Positions 24,729 through 34,145 of a stretch of 64,000 nt of DNA are shown piece by piece. The stretch spans positions 18,034 through 82,033 of the forward strand of contig JACREZ010000008.1 of NCBI GenBank assembly GCA_016212665.1. The letters are read 5' to 3'. Every line of letters begins with the position of its first letter. Within the stretch, counting starts at the first letter, position 1. The notes below the pieces were generated by a model, which saw only the letters and a program-made list of their open reading frames with translations, made no database searches and was not told the origin of the DNA. This stretch comes from Ignavibacteriota bacterium. Its GTDB lineage: Bacteria > Bacteroidota > Ignavibacteria > UBA10030 > SZUA-254. The translations under genes were made by a program, and so were the position numbers.

Positions 24729-26102
24729 ATGCGAACGATAATAGAACCATTTAAAATCAAATCTGTAGAACCAATACGATTTACTACTCAGGAAGAAAGG
24801 GAACGGATACTTCAGGAAGCGGGCTATAACCTCTTTCTGGTCAAGGCAGAAGACGTTTTGATTGACCTTCTAACCGACAGCGGAACATCAGCCATGAGCG
24901 CCAAACAATGGGCGGGAATTATGGATGGTGATGAATCATACGCCGGAGCGAGAAGTTTCTATCGCTTTGAAAAGATAACAAAGGAACTTACGGGTTTTAA
25001 GTACATCATCCCAACCCATCAGGGACGGGCGGCGGAGAAAATTCTTTTCACAATTGTTGGGGGAAAGGGGAAGTTCATTCCTAACAACACCCACTTCGAT
25101 ACTACTCGTGCGAACATCGAATATTCGGGAGCAGAGGCGCACGATTTACTTATTCCCATTGGAAAAGACCCGTCAGCACGTGCGGACTTCAAAGGAAATA
25201 TGGATGTTGATGCGCTTGATAAGTTCATTCAGGAAAAAGGAAAAGAAAACATTCCGCTTGTGATGATTACGGTGACAAACAACGCAGGCGGGGGGCAACC
25301 GGTTTCAATGGAAAACATCAGGGCGACAAAAGCAGTGGCACAGAAGTATGGTATTCCATTGTTTATTGATGCGTGCAGGTTTGCTGAGAACGCATACTTT
25401 ATCAAGAAAAGAGAGAAGGGATACCAAGACAAATCTGTAAAAGAAATCGTTCAGGAAATGTTCTCGTACGCCGATGGCTGTACGATGAGCGCGAAGAAAG
25501 ATGCCTTTGTCAACATGGGCGGCTTTCTCGCTTTGAACGATGACCTGATTGCACAAAACGCAAGGAACATACTCATCGTCACTGAAGGATTCCCGACGTA
25601 TGGTGGTTTAGCTGGTCGGGACTTAGAAGCGATGGCACAAGGACTTGATGAGATTCTTGATGAACATTATTTACAGTATCGTCTTCGTTCGGTCGAGTAT
25701 CTTGGTGAGAAATTGGTGCAAGCCGGAGTTCCGATTCTTGAACCGCCGGGTGGTCATGCAATTTATCTCGATGCGAAACGATTCCTTCCAAACATTCCGT
25801 CTGAACAGTTCCCCGGACAAGCGATTGTTGCAGAACTGTTTAAGGTCGGGGGTGTCCGTTCTGTTGAAATCGGTAGTGTTATGTTCGGGAAATCCGAAAA
25901 AGAGACAGGGAAGTTTATTCCTTCACAGATGGAACTAGTAAGGTTGGCAATTCCAAGACGTGTTTATACACAAAGCCATATTGATTATGTTGTCGAATGT
26001 GTTATTGAAGTATGTAACAACCGCTCGAAACTTCATGGCTACAAAATCGTTTATGAAGCACCGATGTTAAGACACTTTACTGCTAGATTTTTACCTTATT
26101 AA
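24729..26102 (+). CDS. tnaA: Tryptophanase-type beta-eliminating lyase
   Basis: A 457-residue PLP enzyme of the tryptophanase/tyrosine phenol-lyase family. The Schiff-base lysine is K257 in MSAKKDAF, and IDLLTDSGTSAMS, IPTHQGR and RFAENAYFIK are family hallmarks. The numbering coincides with tyrosine phenol-lyase, where Thr124 and Arg381 bind the phenol. Here those positions are Asp124 (HFDTTR) and Ile381 (RSVEIGS), matching Asp137 and Ile396 of E. coli tryptophanase. The enzyme should therefore cleave tryptophan to indole, pyruvate and ammonia. Overall similarity to the phenol-lyase (for example GGLAGRDLEAMAQGL) is also high, so specificity rests on these residues. No tnaC-like leader peptide was seen. 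Confidence 0.85.
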   Translation: MRTIIEPFKIKSVEPIRFTTQEERERILQEAGYNLFLVKAEDVLIDLLTDSGTSAMSAKQWAGIMDGDESYAGARSFYRFEKITKELTGFKYIIPTHQGRAAEKILFTIVGGKGKFIPNNTHFDTTRANIEYSGAEAHDLLIPIGKDPSARADFKGNMDVDALDKFIQEKGKENIPLVMITVTNNAGGGQPVSMENIRATKAVAQKYGIPLFIDACRFAENAYFIKKREKGYQDKSVKEIVQEMFSYADGCTMSAKKDAFVNMGGFLALNDDLIAQNARNILIVTEGFPTYGGLAGRDLEAMAQGLDEILDEHYLQYRLRSVEYLGEKLVQAGVPILEPPGGHAIYLDAKRFLPNIPSEQFPGQAIVAELFKVGGVRSVEIGSVMFGKSEKETGKFIPSQMELVRLAIPRRVYTQSHIDYVVECVIEVCNNRSKLHGYKIVYEAPMLRHFTARFLPY

Positions 26103-26116
26103 CGCTGATAGGTCAC

Positions 26117-26195
26117 CGATTTCTGGTTACGGGTCACATATCTCAGAACAACAAATATCCTGTAACCTCGAACCTGTAACCCGTAACCAAAAACC
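26117..26195. repeat. Word-like inverted repeat in spacer
   Basis: GGTTACGGGT at 26125-26134 is exactly complemented by ACCCGTAACC at 26179-26188, and the flanks extend the match imperfectly (CGATTTCT against AAAAACCGAT). The interior is made of CTGTAACCTCGAACCTGTAA-type words. No U-run, so it is not a standard terminator for tnaA. Confidence 0.7.
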
Positions 26196-26200
26196 GATAA

Positions 26201-26908
26201 ATGATAACTTGCCCTGTCTGTAACACATCAAATCACCATCTGAAAATCTCCTGTGTTTCGTGCGGGAGTTACATTCAACAAAAGGTTGACACGCTTGATC
26301 TGTTCGGAACTATCTGGAAATTGATTGAAACCCCGAAAAAAGCATTTCATGCTATTGCCATTGCAACGCACAAAAACTATTCGTTGCTGCTGGGGTCATT
26401 ATCAGGTTACGCTTTTGTTGCATTAATCTTCTGGCTTATCAAAGCAGGTGATATTGCTAATCATATCGTTGAACTTATGTTAGCATGGCTTGCAGTCAGC
26501 CCGGTTGTCGGTTTGATTATTTTCTTTCTCAACCTCTTTTTTCTAAGAATCCTGATGCGCGCAACAGGTAACGTGGTATCTTTTAGAAATTTGATGGGTG
26601 TTGTATCGTATTCTTTTGTTCCATTGATAATTTCTGCCTTCCTAATACTCCCGATTGAAGTGATTACGTTCGGAATTTTCCTTTTTACAAAAGCGCCGAA
26701 TCCGTTTACGTTGTTGCCTCAATCTGCAATCTTTCTTTTTAGTTTCGATGCAATACTCTCGCTGTGGAGTTTTCTTCTTTATGTTATTGGAATTCGGACT
26801 CTACTTGATTGTAGCCTTGGTAAAGCCTTATTATTCAGCATTGTAGCAATCGGACTTACTGTTATTACAATTGCCGGAACCTTCATCTTTTTTACACTAC
26901 CTCAGTAG
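26201..26908 (+). CDS. Zinc-ribbon plus Yip1-like membrane protein
   Basis: A 235-residue protein. A zinc ribbon opens it (CPVCNTS, then CVSCG; cysteines at 4, 7, 18 and 21), followed by a linker and about five transmembrane helices in the arrangement of Yip1-domain proteins. Bacterial members have no firm function; a membrane-organising or transport role is speculative. The zincin gene begins 1 bp after its stop, so the two are cotranscribed. Confidence 0.72.
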   Translation: MITCPVCNTSNHHLKISCVSCGSYIQQKVDTLDLFGTIWKLIETPKKAFHAIAIATHKNYSLLLGSLSGYAFVALIFWLIKAGDIANHIVELMLAWLAVSPVVGLIIFFLNLFFLRILMRATGNVVSFRNLMGVVSYSFVPLIISAFLILPIEVITFGIFLFTKAPNPFTLLPQSAIFLFSFDAILSLWSFLLYVIGIRTLLDCSLGKALLFSIVAIGLTVITIAGTFIFFTLPQ

Positions 26909-26909
26909 T

Positions 26910-27281
26910 ATGGATTCAGACAGATTTCATCAACTTGTAGAGAGCGCATACGAGCGTCTCCCTGAATACTTTCAAGAATTAATAACTAATGCTATAATTG
27001 TGGTTGAAGACTACCCAGATGATGAAATAGTCAGAACGATGAAACTCGGTTCCCGAAAACATTTATTAGGATTGTACCAAGGTGTACCGTTAACAAAAAG
27101 GAATACGAATTATGGAATGACGGCGGTAATTCCTGACAAAATTACGCTTTTTCAAAAGAATATTGAAGCCGCCTGTAGTTCTGAACAGGAAATCGATAGT
27201 AAGGTGACTGAGGTCTTAATTCACGAAATTGCTCACCATTTTGGCATGAATGAAGAAGAAGTCAGAGCAGCAGGCTACTAA
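26910..27281 (+). CDS. Small zincin metallopeptidase family protein
   Basis: A 123-residue protein of the minimal zincin family (PF06262 type). The metal site is visible at the C terminus, IHEIAHHFGMNEEEVRA, an HExxHxxG motif with a following Glu. The N-terminal half (FHQLVESAYERLPEYF) and LLGLYQGVPLTKR are also typical. No signal peptide, so it is cytoplasmic. Substrate unknown. ATG 26910 gives the family's usual length; the longer frame would overlap the previous gene. Confidence 0.88.
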   Translation: MDSDRFHQLVESAYERLPEYFQELITNAIIVVEDYPDDEIVRTMKLGSRKHLLGLYQGVPLTKRNTNYGMTAVIPDKITLFQKNIEAACSSEQEIDSKVTEVLIHEIAHHFGMNEEEVRAAGY

Positions 27282-27374
27282 GGATTGAAGAAATATTCAA
27301 AAAAAATGAAAAAACTATGGCATGGAATAGAAGTTTTTTAGTATATTTATGGCACGAAAAATTAAGGAAATTTA

Positions 27375-27671
27375 ATGGCAAAGATTATTTTTAAGATTAC
27401 ATACAGCATAGCACCGGAAAAACGAGAAGATTATCTTGAACTTGCTGGAAAGATGAAAGCACATCTCTCCGGCAAAATGGGTAAAAATTATTCAATTTAT
27501 GAGAATAAAACCAAGGCAAACAAGTTTTCAGAGATATTTGTTTGTAACAGTCAAGATGAATTCGACCACCTCGAAGACCACGATGATATTACCAGTGACC
27601 TGGTAGAAAAAATCAACGCACTTCTTGACGACGGAAAAATGCAATACTCAACTCTTGTAGAAGTTGAGTAG
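27375..27671 (+). CDS. Uncharacterised 98-residue protein
   Basis: Not recognised with confidence. The alternating strands and helices (IIFKITYSI, then EKREDYLELAGKMKAHL, SEIFVCNSQDEFDHLED) suggest a ferredoxin-like or dimeric alpha/beta-barrel fold, as in small ABM-type proteins, which would be an inference from pattern only. Acidic, soluble, normal start after AAGGAAATTTA. It precedes the hemerythrin gene by 8 bp in the same direction, so a shared role, perhaps in redox or stress handling, is possible. Confidence 0.7.
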   Translation: MAKIIFKITYSIAPEKREDYLELAGKMKAHLSGKMGKNYSIYENKTKANKFSEIFVCNSQDEFDHLEDHDDITSDLVEKINALLDDGKMQYSTLVEVE

Positions 27672-27679
27672 TTTCTTCA

Positions 27680-28159
27680 ATGGCACAACGATTTGACCCG
27701 ATTGCTGTTCTTTTACAAGAACACAATGACGCGTTAGAGCAATTGAAAAAATTAAATGTTGCGGTCGGGGCTTTAAGTCTGAACGGTTACACCTCAAAAA
27801 TCGGGAAGCAATTAGATGCTTCTCTTCGCTATATTGAAAGGGAAGTGAAGGAACATAACAAGAAGGAGGAGGATGCATTATTCCCGATTCTTGAAACGTA
27901 TGTTGAAGGTCCTACGAAGTTGATGCGGAACGACCACAAGCAATTACGGAAAGGATTTACTTCTCTTCGCGAAGCGATAGAGCGGCTTAAAGCAAATCCC
28001 GATAGTTTCTCGGCAATCAAACGCTTGTCTGTAGTTGCAAAAAGCGTCGTTCAACTGTTTGTCAACCACATACACAAAGAGAATTACATTCTTTTCCCGC
28101 TCGTTCAGAAACTTCTTACGAAAGATGAGTTGAGGGAAGTTGCAAGGAAGATGCTGTAA
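27680..28159 (+). CDS. Hemerythrin-like HHE cation-binding protein
   Basis: A 159-residue four-helix protein. Candidate di-iron ligands are spaced as in hemerythrins: H15 (LLQEHNDAL), H59 and E63 (EREVKEHNKKEEDALFP), H86 (NDHKQLR), and H130/H132 with E134 (FVNHIHKENYILFP). Such proteins bind oxygen or NO or sense iron and redox state; which applies here is not evident. It ends at a strong bidirectional terminator. Confidence 0.9.
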   Translation: MAQRFDPIAVLLQEHNDALEQLKKLNVAVGALSLNGYTSKIGKQLDASLRYIEREVKEHNKKEEDALFPILETYVEGPTKLMRNDHKQLRKGFTSLREAIERLKANPDSFSAIKRLSVVAKSVVQLFVNHIHKENYILFPLVQKLLTKDELREVARKML

Positions 28160-28194
28160 AGAGTCTTTGAGTACTCAGTATTTTAGTGAAAAAG

Positions 28195-28220
28195 AAAACC
28201 CCGAGTCATTCGGGGTTTTT
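28195..28220. terminator. Bidirectional Rho-independent terminator
   Basis: AAAACCCCGA-GTCAT-TCGGGGTTTTT: a stem of six G/C-rich pairs plus A/T pairs with a T-run on the + side and an A-run that serves the minus side. It separates the + strand hemerythrin gene from the convergent minus-strand peptidase gene. Confidence 0.93.
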
Positions 28221-28242
28221 CATGTTCTAAAGTCTGGAATGT

Positions 28243-30045
28243 TTACTTTCTGTCCTCTAACTTCGCTTTGACCGTGATGTCTTCGGTTCCGCGCTTTACA
28301 ACAACATCAACTTCATCGCCGGGTTTATATTCACCTAAGACATACATGTAATCATAAATATTCTTGATGTCTTTCGTCCCGAATTTGATAATGACATCGC
28401 CTTCTTTCAATCCTGCTTTCTCTGCGGGACTGTCTTTTCGTGTTCCGCCAATACGCAATCCTGCAATTTCCGAAGCGTAATCAGGAATGATTCCCAAACT
28501 TACACGTGCGCCCGGTCTGTCGCCACCCATCGGACTCGATGCAGCTTTTGTAAACGCAGGCTTTTCATTCAGGTTTGCAATTTCTTTTGTGATTTTTGAG
28601 ATAAGACTAACAATCTTCTGTTCACCTTCATACTGTATTTTTTCCCACGTATCAGCAGGCGTATGGTATTCCCGGTGAGTGCCGGTGAAGAAAAACATCA
28701 CGGGAAGATTCTTCGAGTAGAATGGTGCGTGGTCGCTTGGTCCGTAACCATCGGGTTTCAAGGTGAGTTTGATTGAAGGGTCATCGTTCGAACTCTTCAC
28801 GAGGTTTTCAAAGTTCGGTGATGTACCCATTCCCTCAACCACGAGAGTGCTTTCTTTCATTCGTCCAATCATATCCATGTTCAACATGGCGATTGCATTC
28901 TCGAGAGAAATTGTTGGATTGTTCACAAAGTATGTTGAGCCGAGCGTTCCAAGTTCTTCGCCTGAGAAGGAGAGGAAGAGAAGACTTCGTTTGAAATCGT
29001 TTTTATGGGTGGCACAATATTCAGCAAGTTCCAACAAACCGCTTGTGCCGGATGCATTGTCATCCGCTCCATGATGGATTGCGACTGTGTCAGGTTTCAT
29101 CGAACCTTCTCCACCCATTCCGAGATGGTCCATGTGCGCTCCAACGATAACGATTTCCTCCTTCAACTTCGGGTCGCCTCCTTCAAGATAGCCGATGATG
29201 TTTGATGTCTTCGCATGAACTTTAATGGTTTGCGTGTGCATGGTTGCCATTACGTCAGCGAGTTCAAACGATTGCGGTTGTTTCATCGCATTGATTTGTT
29301 CCTGAATTGATTTGAAATCCCTGCCGACAAAATGAAGAACGGAATCAAAAGCCTGCCATTTCATTGTTTGTGCGGCAATTCCTGATGTTCCGAAGCCCCG
29401 GTCAAAATTAAATGCTACAAGTTTTCCTTCCGGTTCATCAACCGGTCCGTTGATGAGAATCATTCCGATTGCCCCTTTGTTTCGTGCTGTCATTGCTTTC
29501 ATCCGAATCGGTGTGTACTTGTTAAAGACAGTATCTTTATTTCCGTTCGGTGAGTAACGCATCATGACTACAATTTTTCCATTGACATCAACACCTGCAT
29601 AATCATCATATTTGAGCGACTCTGCAGAAATACCGTAACCGACGAAAACGAGAGAGGCAGAAATTGATGTATCAATGGTTAATCCTAATGGACGGAAGTG
29701 TTCATTCAATTTGAAATCAAGCGCAAGACTTTTCACCTTCATCGAGAGCGAGTTATCGTCACCGATTTTAACTGTCGAAATGAAATCGAATTCCTGAAAG
29801 TAACCGTTCGTTCCTTTCGGTTGCAAACCATAACTCTTAAACTCACTTTCAATAAACTTCGCTGCTATCTCATTTCCTTTTGTTCCTGAGCCGCGACCTT
29901 CGAGTTCATCCGATGTCAGAAATTTTACAAGTGCCTGAAGTTCCTGAACTGTAATATTGCTTGAATTAATTCCGGCATCGTCCTGCGAAAACGCGGAGAG
30001 CGTGAAGAACAATAAAATGATAATCGCTAAAGAAAGGTGTTTCAT
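28243..30045 (-). CDS. Secreted M28 family aminopeptidase with PA and PDZ domains
   Basis: A 600-residue exported zinc peptidase. A signal peptide (MKHLSLAIIILLFFTLSAFS) is followed by the M28 fold interrupted by a PA domain (about 130-230). Zinc ligands are seen in GAHMDHLG, HHGADDNASG, SGEELGTLGS (the catalytic Glu and a ligand), MLNMDMIGR and FFTGTHREYHTPADTW. A C-terminal PDZ domain (about 500-598, with ASEIAGLRIGG, SPAEKAGLKEGDVIIKF) follows. It should trim peptides in the periplasm or outside. It is the last gene of a minus-strand group of exported proteins. Confidence 0.93.
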   Translation of the reverse strand: MKHLSLAIIILLFFTLSAFSQDDAGINSSNITVQELQALVKFLTSDELEGRGSGTKGNEIAAKFIESEFKSYGLQPKGTNGYFQEFDFISTVKIGDDNSLSMKVKSLALDFKLNEHFRPLGLTIDTSISASLVFVGYGISAESLKYDDYAGVDVNGKIVVMMRYSPNGNKDTVFNKYTPIRMKAMTARNKGAIGMILINGPVDEPEGKLVAFNFDRGFGTSGIAAQTMKWQAFDSVLHFVGRDFKSIQEQINAMKQPQSFELADVMATMHTQTIKVHAKTSNIIGYLEGGDPKLKEEIVIVGAHMDHLGMGGEGSMKPDTVAIHHGADDNASGTSGLLELAEYCATHKNDFKRSLLFLSFSGEELGTLGSTYFVNNPTISLENAIAMLNMDMIGRMKESTLVVEGMGTSPNFENLVKSSNDDPSIKLTLKPDGYGPSDHAPFYSKNLPVMFFFTGTHREYHTPADTWEKIQYEGEQKIVSLISKITKEIANLNEKPAFTKAASSPMGGDRPGARVSLGIIPDYASEIAGLRIGGTRKDSPAEKAGLKEGDVIIKFGTKDIKNIYDYMYVLGEYKPGDEVDVVVKRGTEDITVKAKLEDRK

Positions 30046-30055
30046 GGTATTCCTG

Positions 30056-30391
30056 TTAATCTGTGTATGTTCTGATGATTTCTAAAATTTCGACAACCTC
30101 TCCGACCTGACAAACGCTTGCGAGGTCAAGAGGACCACGAACGACAAGGTCTGCCCGTAAACCTTCTCTGAGAAGGATGACGACACGAGAACCTGTTAAT
30201 TCGTATGTTTCTCCATCATTTCCGATAAACTGCCAGCAACCGCCTTCAACGGAAGTGTAATGCATCATTCCCGAAAGTTCAAAACTTTCTATCTGGTCAA
30301 CAGTTCGTTGTACCGAAAGGCACGAAGGAACCGCGAGGAGGAGAATGAAAAACATGGATGAGAGCAATGTTCTCCTGTGGAGGTTTTTCAA
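30056..30391 (-). CDS. Small predicted lipoprotein
   Basis: A 111-residue protein with a signal sequence ending in a lipobox-like AVPSC, so Cys24 is the probable lipidation site. The mature part is a small beta-rich domain (FELSGMMHYTSVEGGCWQFIG, then YELTGSRVVILLREG). This kind of single OB-like domain is seen in small envelope proteins of unknown function. It starts directly after the propeller gene's stop (no gap) and lies 10 bp before the peptidase start. Confidence 0.7.
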   Translation of the reverse strand: MKNLHRRTLLSSMFFILLLAVPSCLSVQRTVDQIESFELSGMMHYTSVEGGCWQFIGNDGETYELTGSRVVILLREGLRADLVVRGPLDLASVCQVGEVVEILEIIRTYTD

Positions 30392-31435
30392 TTACGGCAC
30401 CCAATCAGCAATGAAAATATTTGTTTCGCCTTGTACTTTTCCATTTCTGTTTGATGCAAAGACTATCTTTGTTCCATCCCGAGTAAACATCGGAAAGCCA
30501 TCAAAAGTATTATTGTAAGTTACTCGTTCCAAACCCGAACCGTCTGTATTTACCAGGTACAAATCAAAGTTCCGACCTTTTTGGTCGCTGTAGTTTGTGG
30601 AGAAGATGATTTGACTCCCGTTCGGGTGGAAGAACGGAGCAAAACTTGCAGTACCTAAATCTGTAATCTGTTTCTTGCCTGAACCGTCTGCATTCATCAC
30701 AAAGATTTCCATCTTGCCCGGACGAATCATACCGTCTCTTAACAGTTGTTGGTAGTCTAAAAGTCCTGTTGAATCTGTTGGATGATTTGCGCGAAAGACA
30801 ATCTTAGAACCATCCCATGAATAAAATGCGCCGCCATCGTAGCCGATTTCGTTTGTCAGACGCAGAACATTTTTTCCTTCTAAATCCATAGAGTATAATT
30901 CAAGGTCTCCATCCCGTACTGAAGTGAAAATAATTTTGTCTCCTTTTGGTGAGACAGTCGCTTCGGCATCATAACCATCCGTTGTTGTAATTCGTTTGAA
31001 TTCTTTGCTTCCAACCTTTCCCATAAAAATATCAAACGATTTCACAAGTGACCAAATGTATCCTTTTGAGTAATCCGGTTTGGGCGGACAATCATCACTA
31101 CCTAAATGTGTTGATGCAAAAAGAAATGTTGTATCGCCGGGTAGGAAAAATGCGCAGGTAGTTTTTCCTTTTCCGCTGTTGAGTAGCATGAGATTGCTTC
31201 CATCAACATTCATCGAAAATATTTGGTCGCATCGAAATGAATCACGTTCTGATTGGAAAATTAGTCTCGATTCATCGAATGAGAAATACGCTTCAGCATT
31301 TTGACCACCGAAGGTCAATTGCTTTATATTTTTCAAATGCTTTTCATCGGGGAAGCGAAGTGAATCTGTGGATTGAGCAAGAACAAAAGTAAGATTGATG
31401 ATTGTAAATAGTAGGAGAATGATAGTTGATTTCAT
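30392..31435 (-). CDS. Exported TolB-like PD40 beta-propeller protein
   Basis: About 347 residues from ATG 31435 (MKSTIILLLFTIINLTFVLAQ signal peptide); an in-frame ATG at 31450 is an alternative. The mature part is a series of WD40-like/PD40 blades: FSFDESRLIFQSERD, SMNVDGSNLMLL, VSPKGDKIIFTSVRDGDLELYSMDLEG, YSWDGSKIVFRANH, VMNADGSGKKQI and so on. Such propellers bind other envelope proteins or glycans. No enzymatic residues are visible. A role with the neighbouring peptidase is plausible but unproven. Confidence 0.88.
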   Translation of the reverse strand: MKSTIILLLFTIINLTFVLAQSTDSLRFPDEKHLKNIKQLTFGGQNAEAYFSFDESRLIFQSERDSFRCDQIFSMNVDGSNLMLLNSGKGKTTCAFFLPGDTTFLFASTHLGSDDCPPKPDYSKGYIWSLVKSFDIFMGKVGSKEFKRITTTDGYDAEATVSPKGDKIIFTSVRDGDLELYSMDLEGKNVLRLTNEIGYDGGAFYSWDGSKIVFRANHPTDSTGLLDYQQLLRDGMIRPGKMEIFVMNADGSGKKQITDLGTASFAPFFHPNGSQIIFSTNYSDQKGRNFDLYLVNTDGSGLERVTYNNTFDGFPMFTRDGTKIVFASNRNGKVQGETNIFIADWVP

Positions 31436-31472
31436 ACCTGTCATGTTCATGTTGATTATGTGTAATTAAAAT

Positions 31473-32015
31473 TCATTTGAGTTGTTTGAGTGCTTCCTGT
31501 AATTTGTTGAATGAATCAGGTGTGCGAACGCTGTATTGCAAATCTATATATGCAATCTTGCCCGATTTATCCACGACATAGACTGTTCTCTTGTTGTATC
31601 CTGATTCATTGAAACTCGAATATGTTTTGGCAACGCTATGGTTGTGGTCAGAGACAAGTTTGAAAGGCAATTGATGATGTTTTGCCCATTCATGATGCGA
31701 GTATTCATAATCACCACTGATGCCGAGTATTTCGGCATCAAGATTTGCTAATGCAGAGAAATTGTCCCGCAACGTACAGACTTCTTTCGTGCAACCGCCG
31801 CTCCAATCGGCAGGGTAGAAGGCGAGAACAACATTTCGTTTCCCGGCAAACGATGAGAGTTTCAAATCCTCACTTGCGACAGAATCCTGTGTAGCATACG
31901 GCAGGGAAAAATCGGGTGCCGCATCTCCCACCGCTAAACTCTTTTGAGATGATTGTTGTGAGAGGAGAGCGAATGGTAGAGCAAACGTGAATACAAAAAG
32001 AACGAAAAATTTCAT
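31473..32015 (-). CDS. Exported Bcp-type peroxiredoxin
   Basis: About 180 residues from ATG 32015, chosen because it gives a clear signal peptide (MKFFVLFVFTFALPFALLSQ); the frame opens further upstream at 32093. It is an AhpC/TSA fold protein. The peroxidatic cysteine is C75 in GGCTKEVC, and C80, five residues on, is the usual resolving cysteine of the Bcp subgroup. It should reduce peroxides on the outer side of the inner membrane. It heads a minus-strand set with the propeller, lipoprotein and peptidase genes. Confidence 0.88.
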   Translation of the reverse strand: MKFFVLFVFTFALPFALLSQQSSQKSLAVGDAAPDFSLPYATQDSVASEDLKLSSFAGKRNVVLAFYPADWSGGCTKEVCTLRDNFSALANLDAEILGISGDYEYSHHEWAKHHQLPFKLVSDHNHSVAKTYSSFNESGYNKRTVYVVDKSGKIAYIDLQYSVRTPDSFNKLQEALKQLK

Positions 32016-32327
32016 ACTGAAATTTCCTTGAAGTGTTGATGCCTGATAGTCTCTGTTTTTTGTGCGCATAGACGGGTATGAATATACGAACATTTTTGGG
32101 AATTCCCCTTATTCATTTCAAAATACATCATTCCGGAAATTGTTTTTGAACGTATGTATTTGTAAAATTGTGCAGTTGAATAATCAATAATCATTATATG
32201 GAACATCTAACCATAAAAATTAGAAAACCAACAGGTAAGAGAAATTATATTGGGTTGCCTGTGCTGTTGGAAATTGAAACGGAGGGGTGGTGAGAGTTGT
32301 CGTAGCGGTGAGTGCATCTTGGACAAG

Positions 32328-34145
32328 TCATGCAGTCCTTACATGTTGCATTCTTCTCTTTTTGTATTTCACTTCCGGTTCTAATAATATCAACTGCTGA
32401 GAATGAACAGGCATCATCGTCTTAATAAATTCGTCCCACTTGTCAAGTTTGATATTCTGTTTGAATTGCTTGTTAATTTCATCAAGCTCGGCTTGGATTT
32501 TCACATTTGTAAACTGTAAAGCAAGTTTCAGAATATCAATTCGCATGAGAATATCTTTAGTGAAAGTTCGCTTTGCATCAGAAAAAGTAATTGCTTGCAG
32601 AAGTTCTTTTGACTTGCCAGAGTTTAAAAGTATGAGTGTGTAAACGGCAAACTCCAACTTGTCAAAGCCTAATAAATAACAGGTGTCGTCAAGCATGATT
32701 GGCTTTCCGTTTTGTGGCAACACCAAATTGAAAGAATAGTTTTTATATAAACCCGAAATAGAAATTTTATAGGGGGCAAAAGAGTAATCACCAATTCCGA
32801 AAATTGAATAATCGGGTTTGTTGTCGTAGATGCTTGATTTGCGTAAATCGAATTGTGCTTTGTTTTTGTGTAGATAGTGGAAAGTTTTTGGGAAGTCTTT
32901 TTTGATAAACGAAGTATCTTGTCCAACTTTTTTCTGTGTAATGATTGTAAACTTTCTCGTCTTGTCAATTACCGTTTCTTTGAGGTCAGAACTTTTCAGT
33001 ACACCGAAAACCAAATCTTCTTCTATAATTACTTCTTGTTGAAGTCCATTAACAAAATGTCCGTTGACTCTCTCAAGTTCCATGATGGAAGAACAATCGT
33101 GCTTGATTCCTTGTCTCCATTCAAAAGGAGAACGTCCGTCAATATCATTGCTGTGTTTGTAGAGTTCAACGCTTGAAACAAATTTATCTTGAACCCAACC
33201 AAATTGATTGAGCAGTGTAGCATGGTTGTAAAAATTATATTCGTTGCAAACGAATTCAGGGATTCCATTCAACTTGCAAAAAAGTAATGATGCTTCAACC
33301 GAAACATTAAATTCTTTCTTACTGTCAATACTTAGTTTTTGTAAGTCGGCAATGTTATAGTTGCGTTGTTGTTGGTCAAACACCACATTTTTTATCACAG
33401 AATTTTTAACAAGAAAAGCAAAGTGTCCATGTGAATATTGGAAAGCATCAAACATCATAAGCGTAATGTATTCGCCAATGTCAAAGTTTCCTTTCCCTGT
33501 CATGGCATCCAAACCACTATGATTTTTGAAGTTTGACTTTATCGGTAGGTTGCCCGAACCCAAACTACTCAATTTGGAATTTGTAACCCACGGAGGATTT
33601 CCAATAACTAATATTTCTCTTCTTGAATGTTCTTTGCAAATTCTCCCAAAATCGAAATCGAAAACATTAAAGTGGTTGATTTCGATTTCCGGTTTTCTTG
33701 TGTCAGGGTTATCAATGAAAAATTGAAGAATGTTGAACTTCGTTTCCCACACATACGGTTTGTAAATCTCGACTCCAAATATTTTTTCAATTCGCTTGAA
33801 TGTGCTTAGACAAGCGACAATAAAATTTCCCTTTCCGCACGTCGGCTCAACAATGATTTCAGGATTTGAAGAAACTTGCTTTAAAAACTTAACAACATTC
33901 GATGCTAAATTAGGATTAGTTTGAAAATCTCCATATTCAGCTCTGTCAGGTTCTGCAATTAAACTACTGTGAGAGCAAATAATTTCTTTCAATGCTTCAA
34001 GTTCAATCTCGCTCTCAAAAAAATGTTTGATGCCGCAAGCATCAAACATTTTTTGATTGGCTGTTACAAGCGTTGTCGTCCTGTTCAGTTTGTTGCGTAA
34101 GAAATCTGAAACCTGATGAGTAATATTTGCTTCAAATATTTTCAT
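32328..34145 (-). CDS. N6-adenine DNA methyltransferase of a type II R-M system
   Basis: A 605-residue DNA methyltransferase. The cofactor site (motif I) reads EPTCGKGNFIVACL near 99-112 and the catalytic motif IV is NPPW in ILVIGNPPWVTN near 180, diagnostic of N6-adenine or N4-cytosine enzymes. The long C-terminal half (about 300-600) is presumably the target-recognition part. It overlaps the endonuclease gene by 4 nt, which is upstream, so both come from one transcript. AT-rich codon use differs from the neighbouring housekeeping genes, consistent with recent transfer. The recognition sequence is not predictable here. Confidence 0.88.
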   Translation of the reverse strand: MKIFEANITHQVSDFLRNKLNRTTTLVTANQKMFDACGIKHFFESEIELEALKEIICSHSSLIAEPDRAEYGDFQTNPNLASNVVKFLKQVSSNPEIIVEPTCGKGNFIVACLSTFKRIEKIFGVEIYKPYVWETKFNILQFFIDNPDTRKPEIEINHFNVFDFDFGRICKEHSRREILVIGNPPWVTNSKLSSLGSGNLPIKSNFKNHSGLDAMTGKGNFDIGEYITLMMFDAFQYSHGHFAFLVKNSVIKNVVFDQQQRNYNIADLQKLSIDSKKEFNVSVEASLLFCKLNGIPEFVCNEYNFYNHATLLNQFGWVQDKFVSSVELYKHSNDIDGRSPFEWRQGIKHDCSSIMELERVNGHFVNGLQQEVIIEEDLVFGVLKSSDLKETVIDKTRKFTIITQKKVGQDTSFIKKDFPKTFHYLHKNKAQFDLRKSSIYDNKPDYSIFGIGDYSFAPYKISISGLYKNYSFNLVLPQNGKPIMLDDTCYLLGFDKLEFAVYTLILLNSGKSKELLQAITFSDAKRTFTKDILMRIDILKLALQFTNVKIQAELDEINKQFKQNIKLDKWDEFIKTMMPVHSQQLILLEPEVKYKKRRMQHVRTA

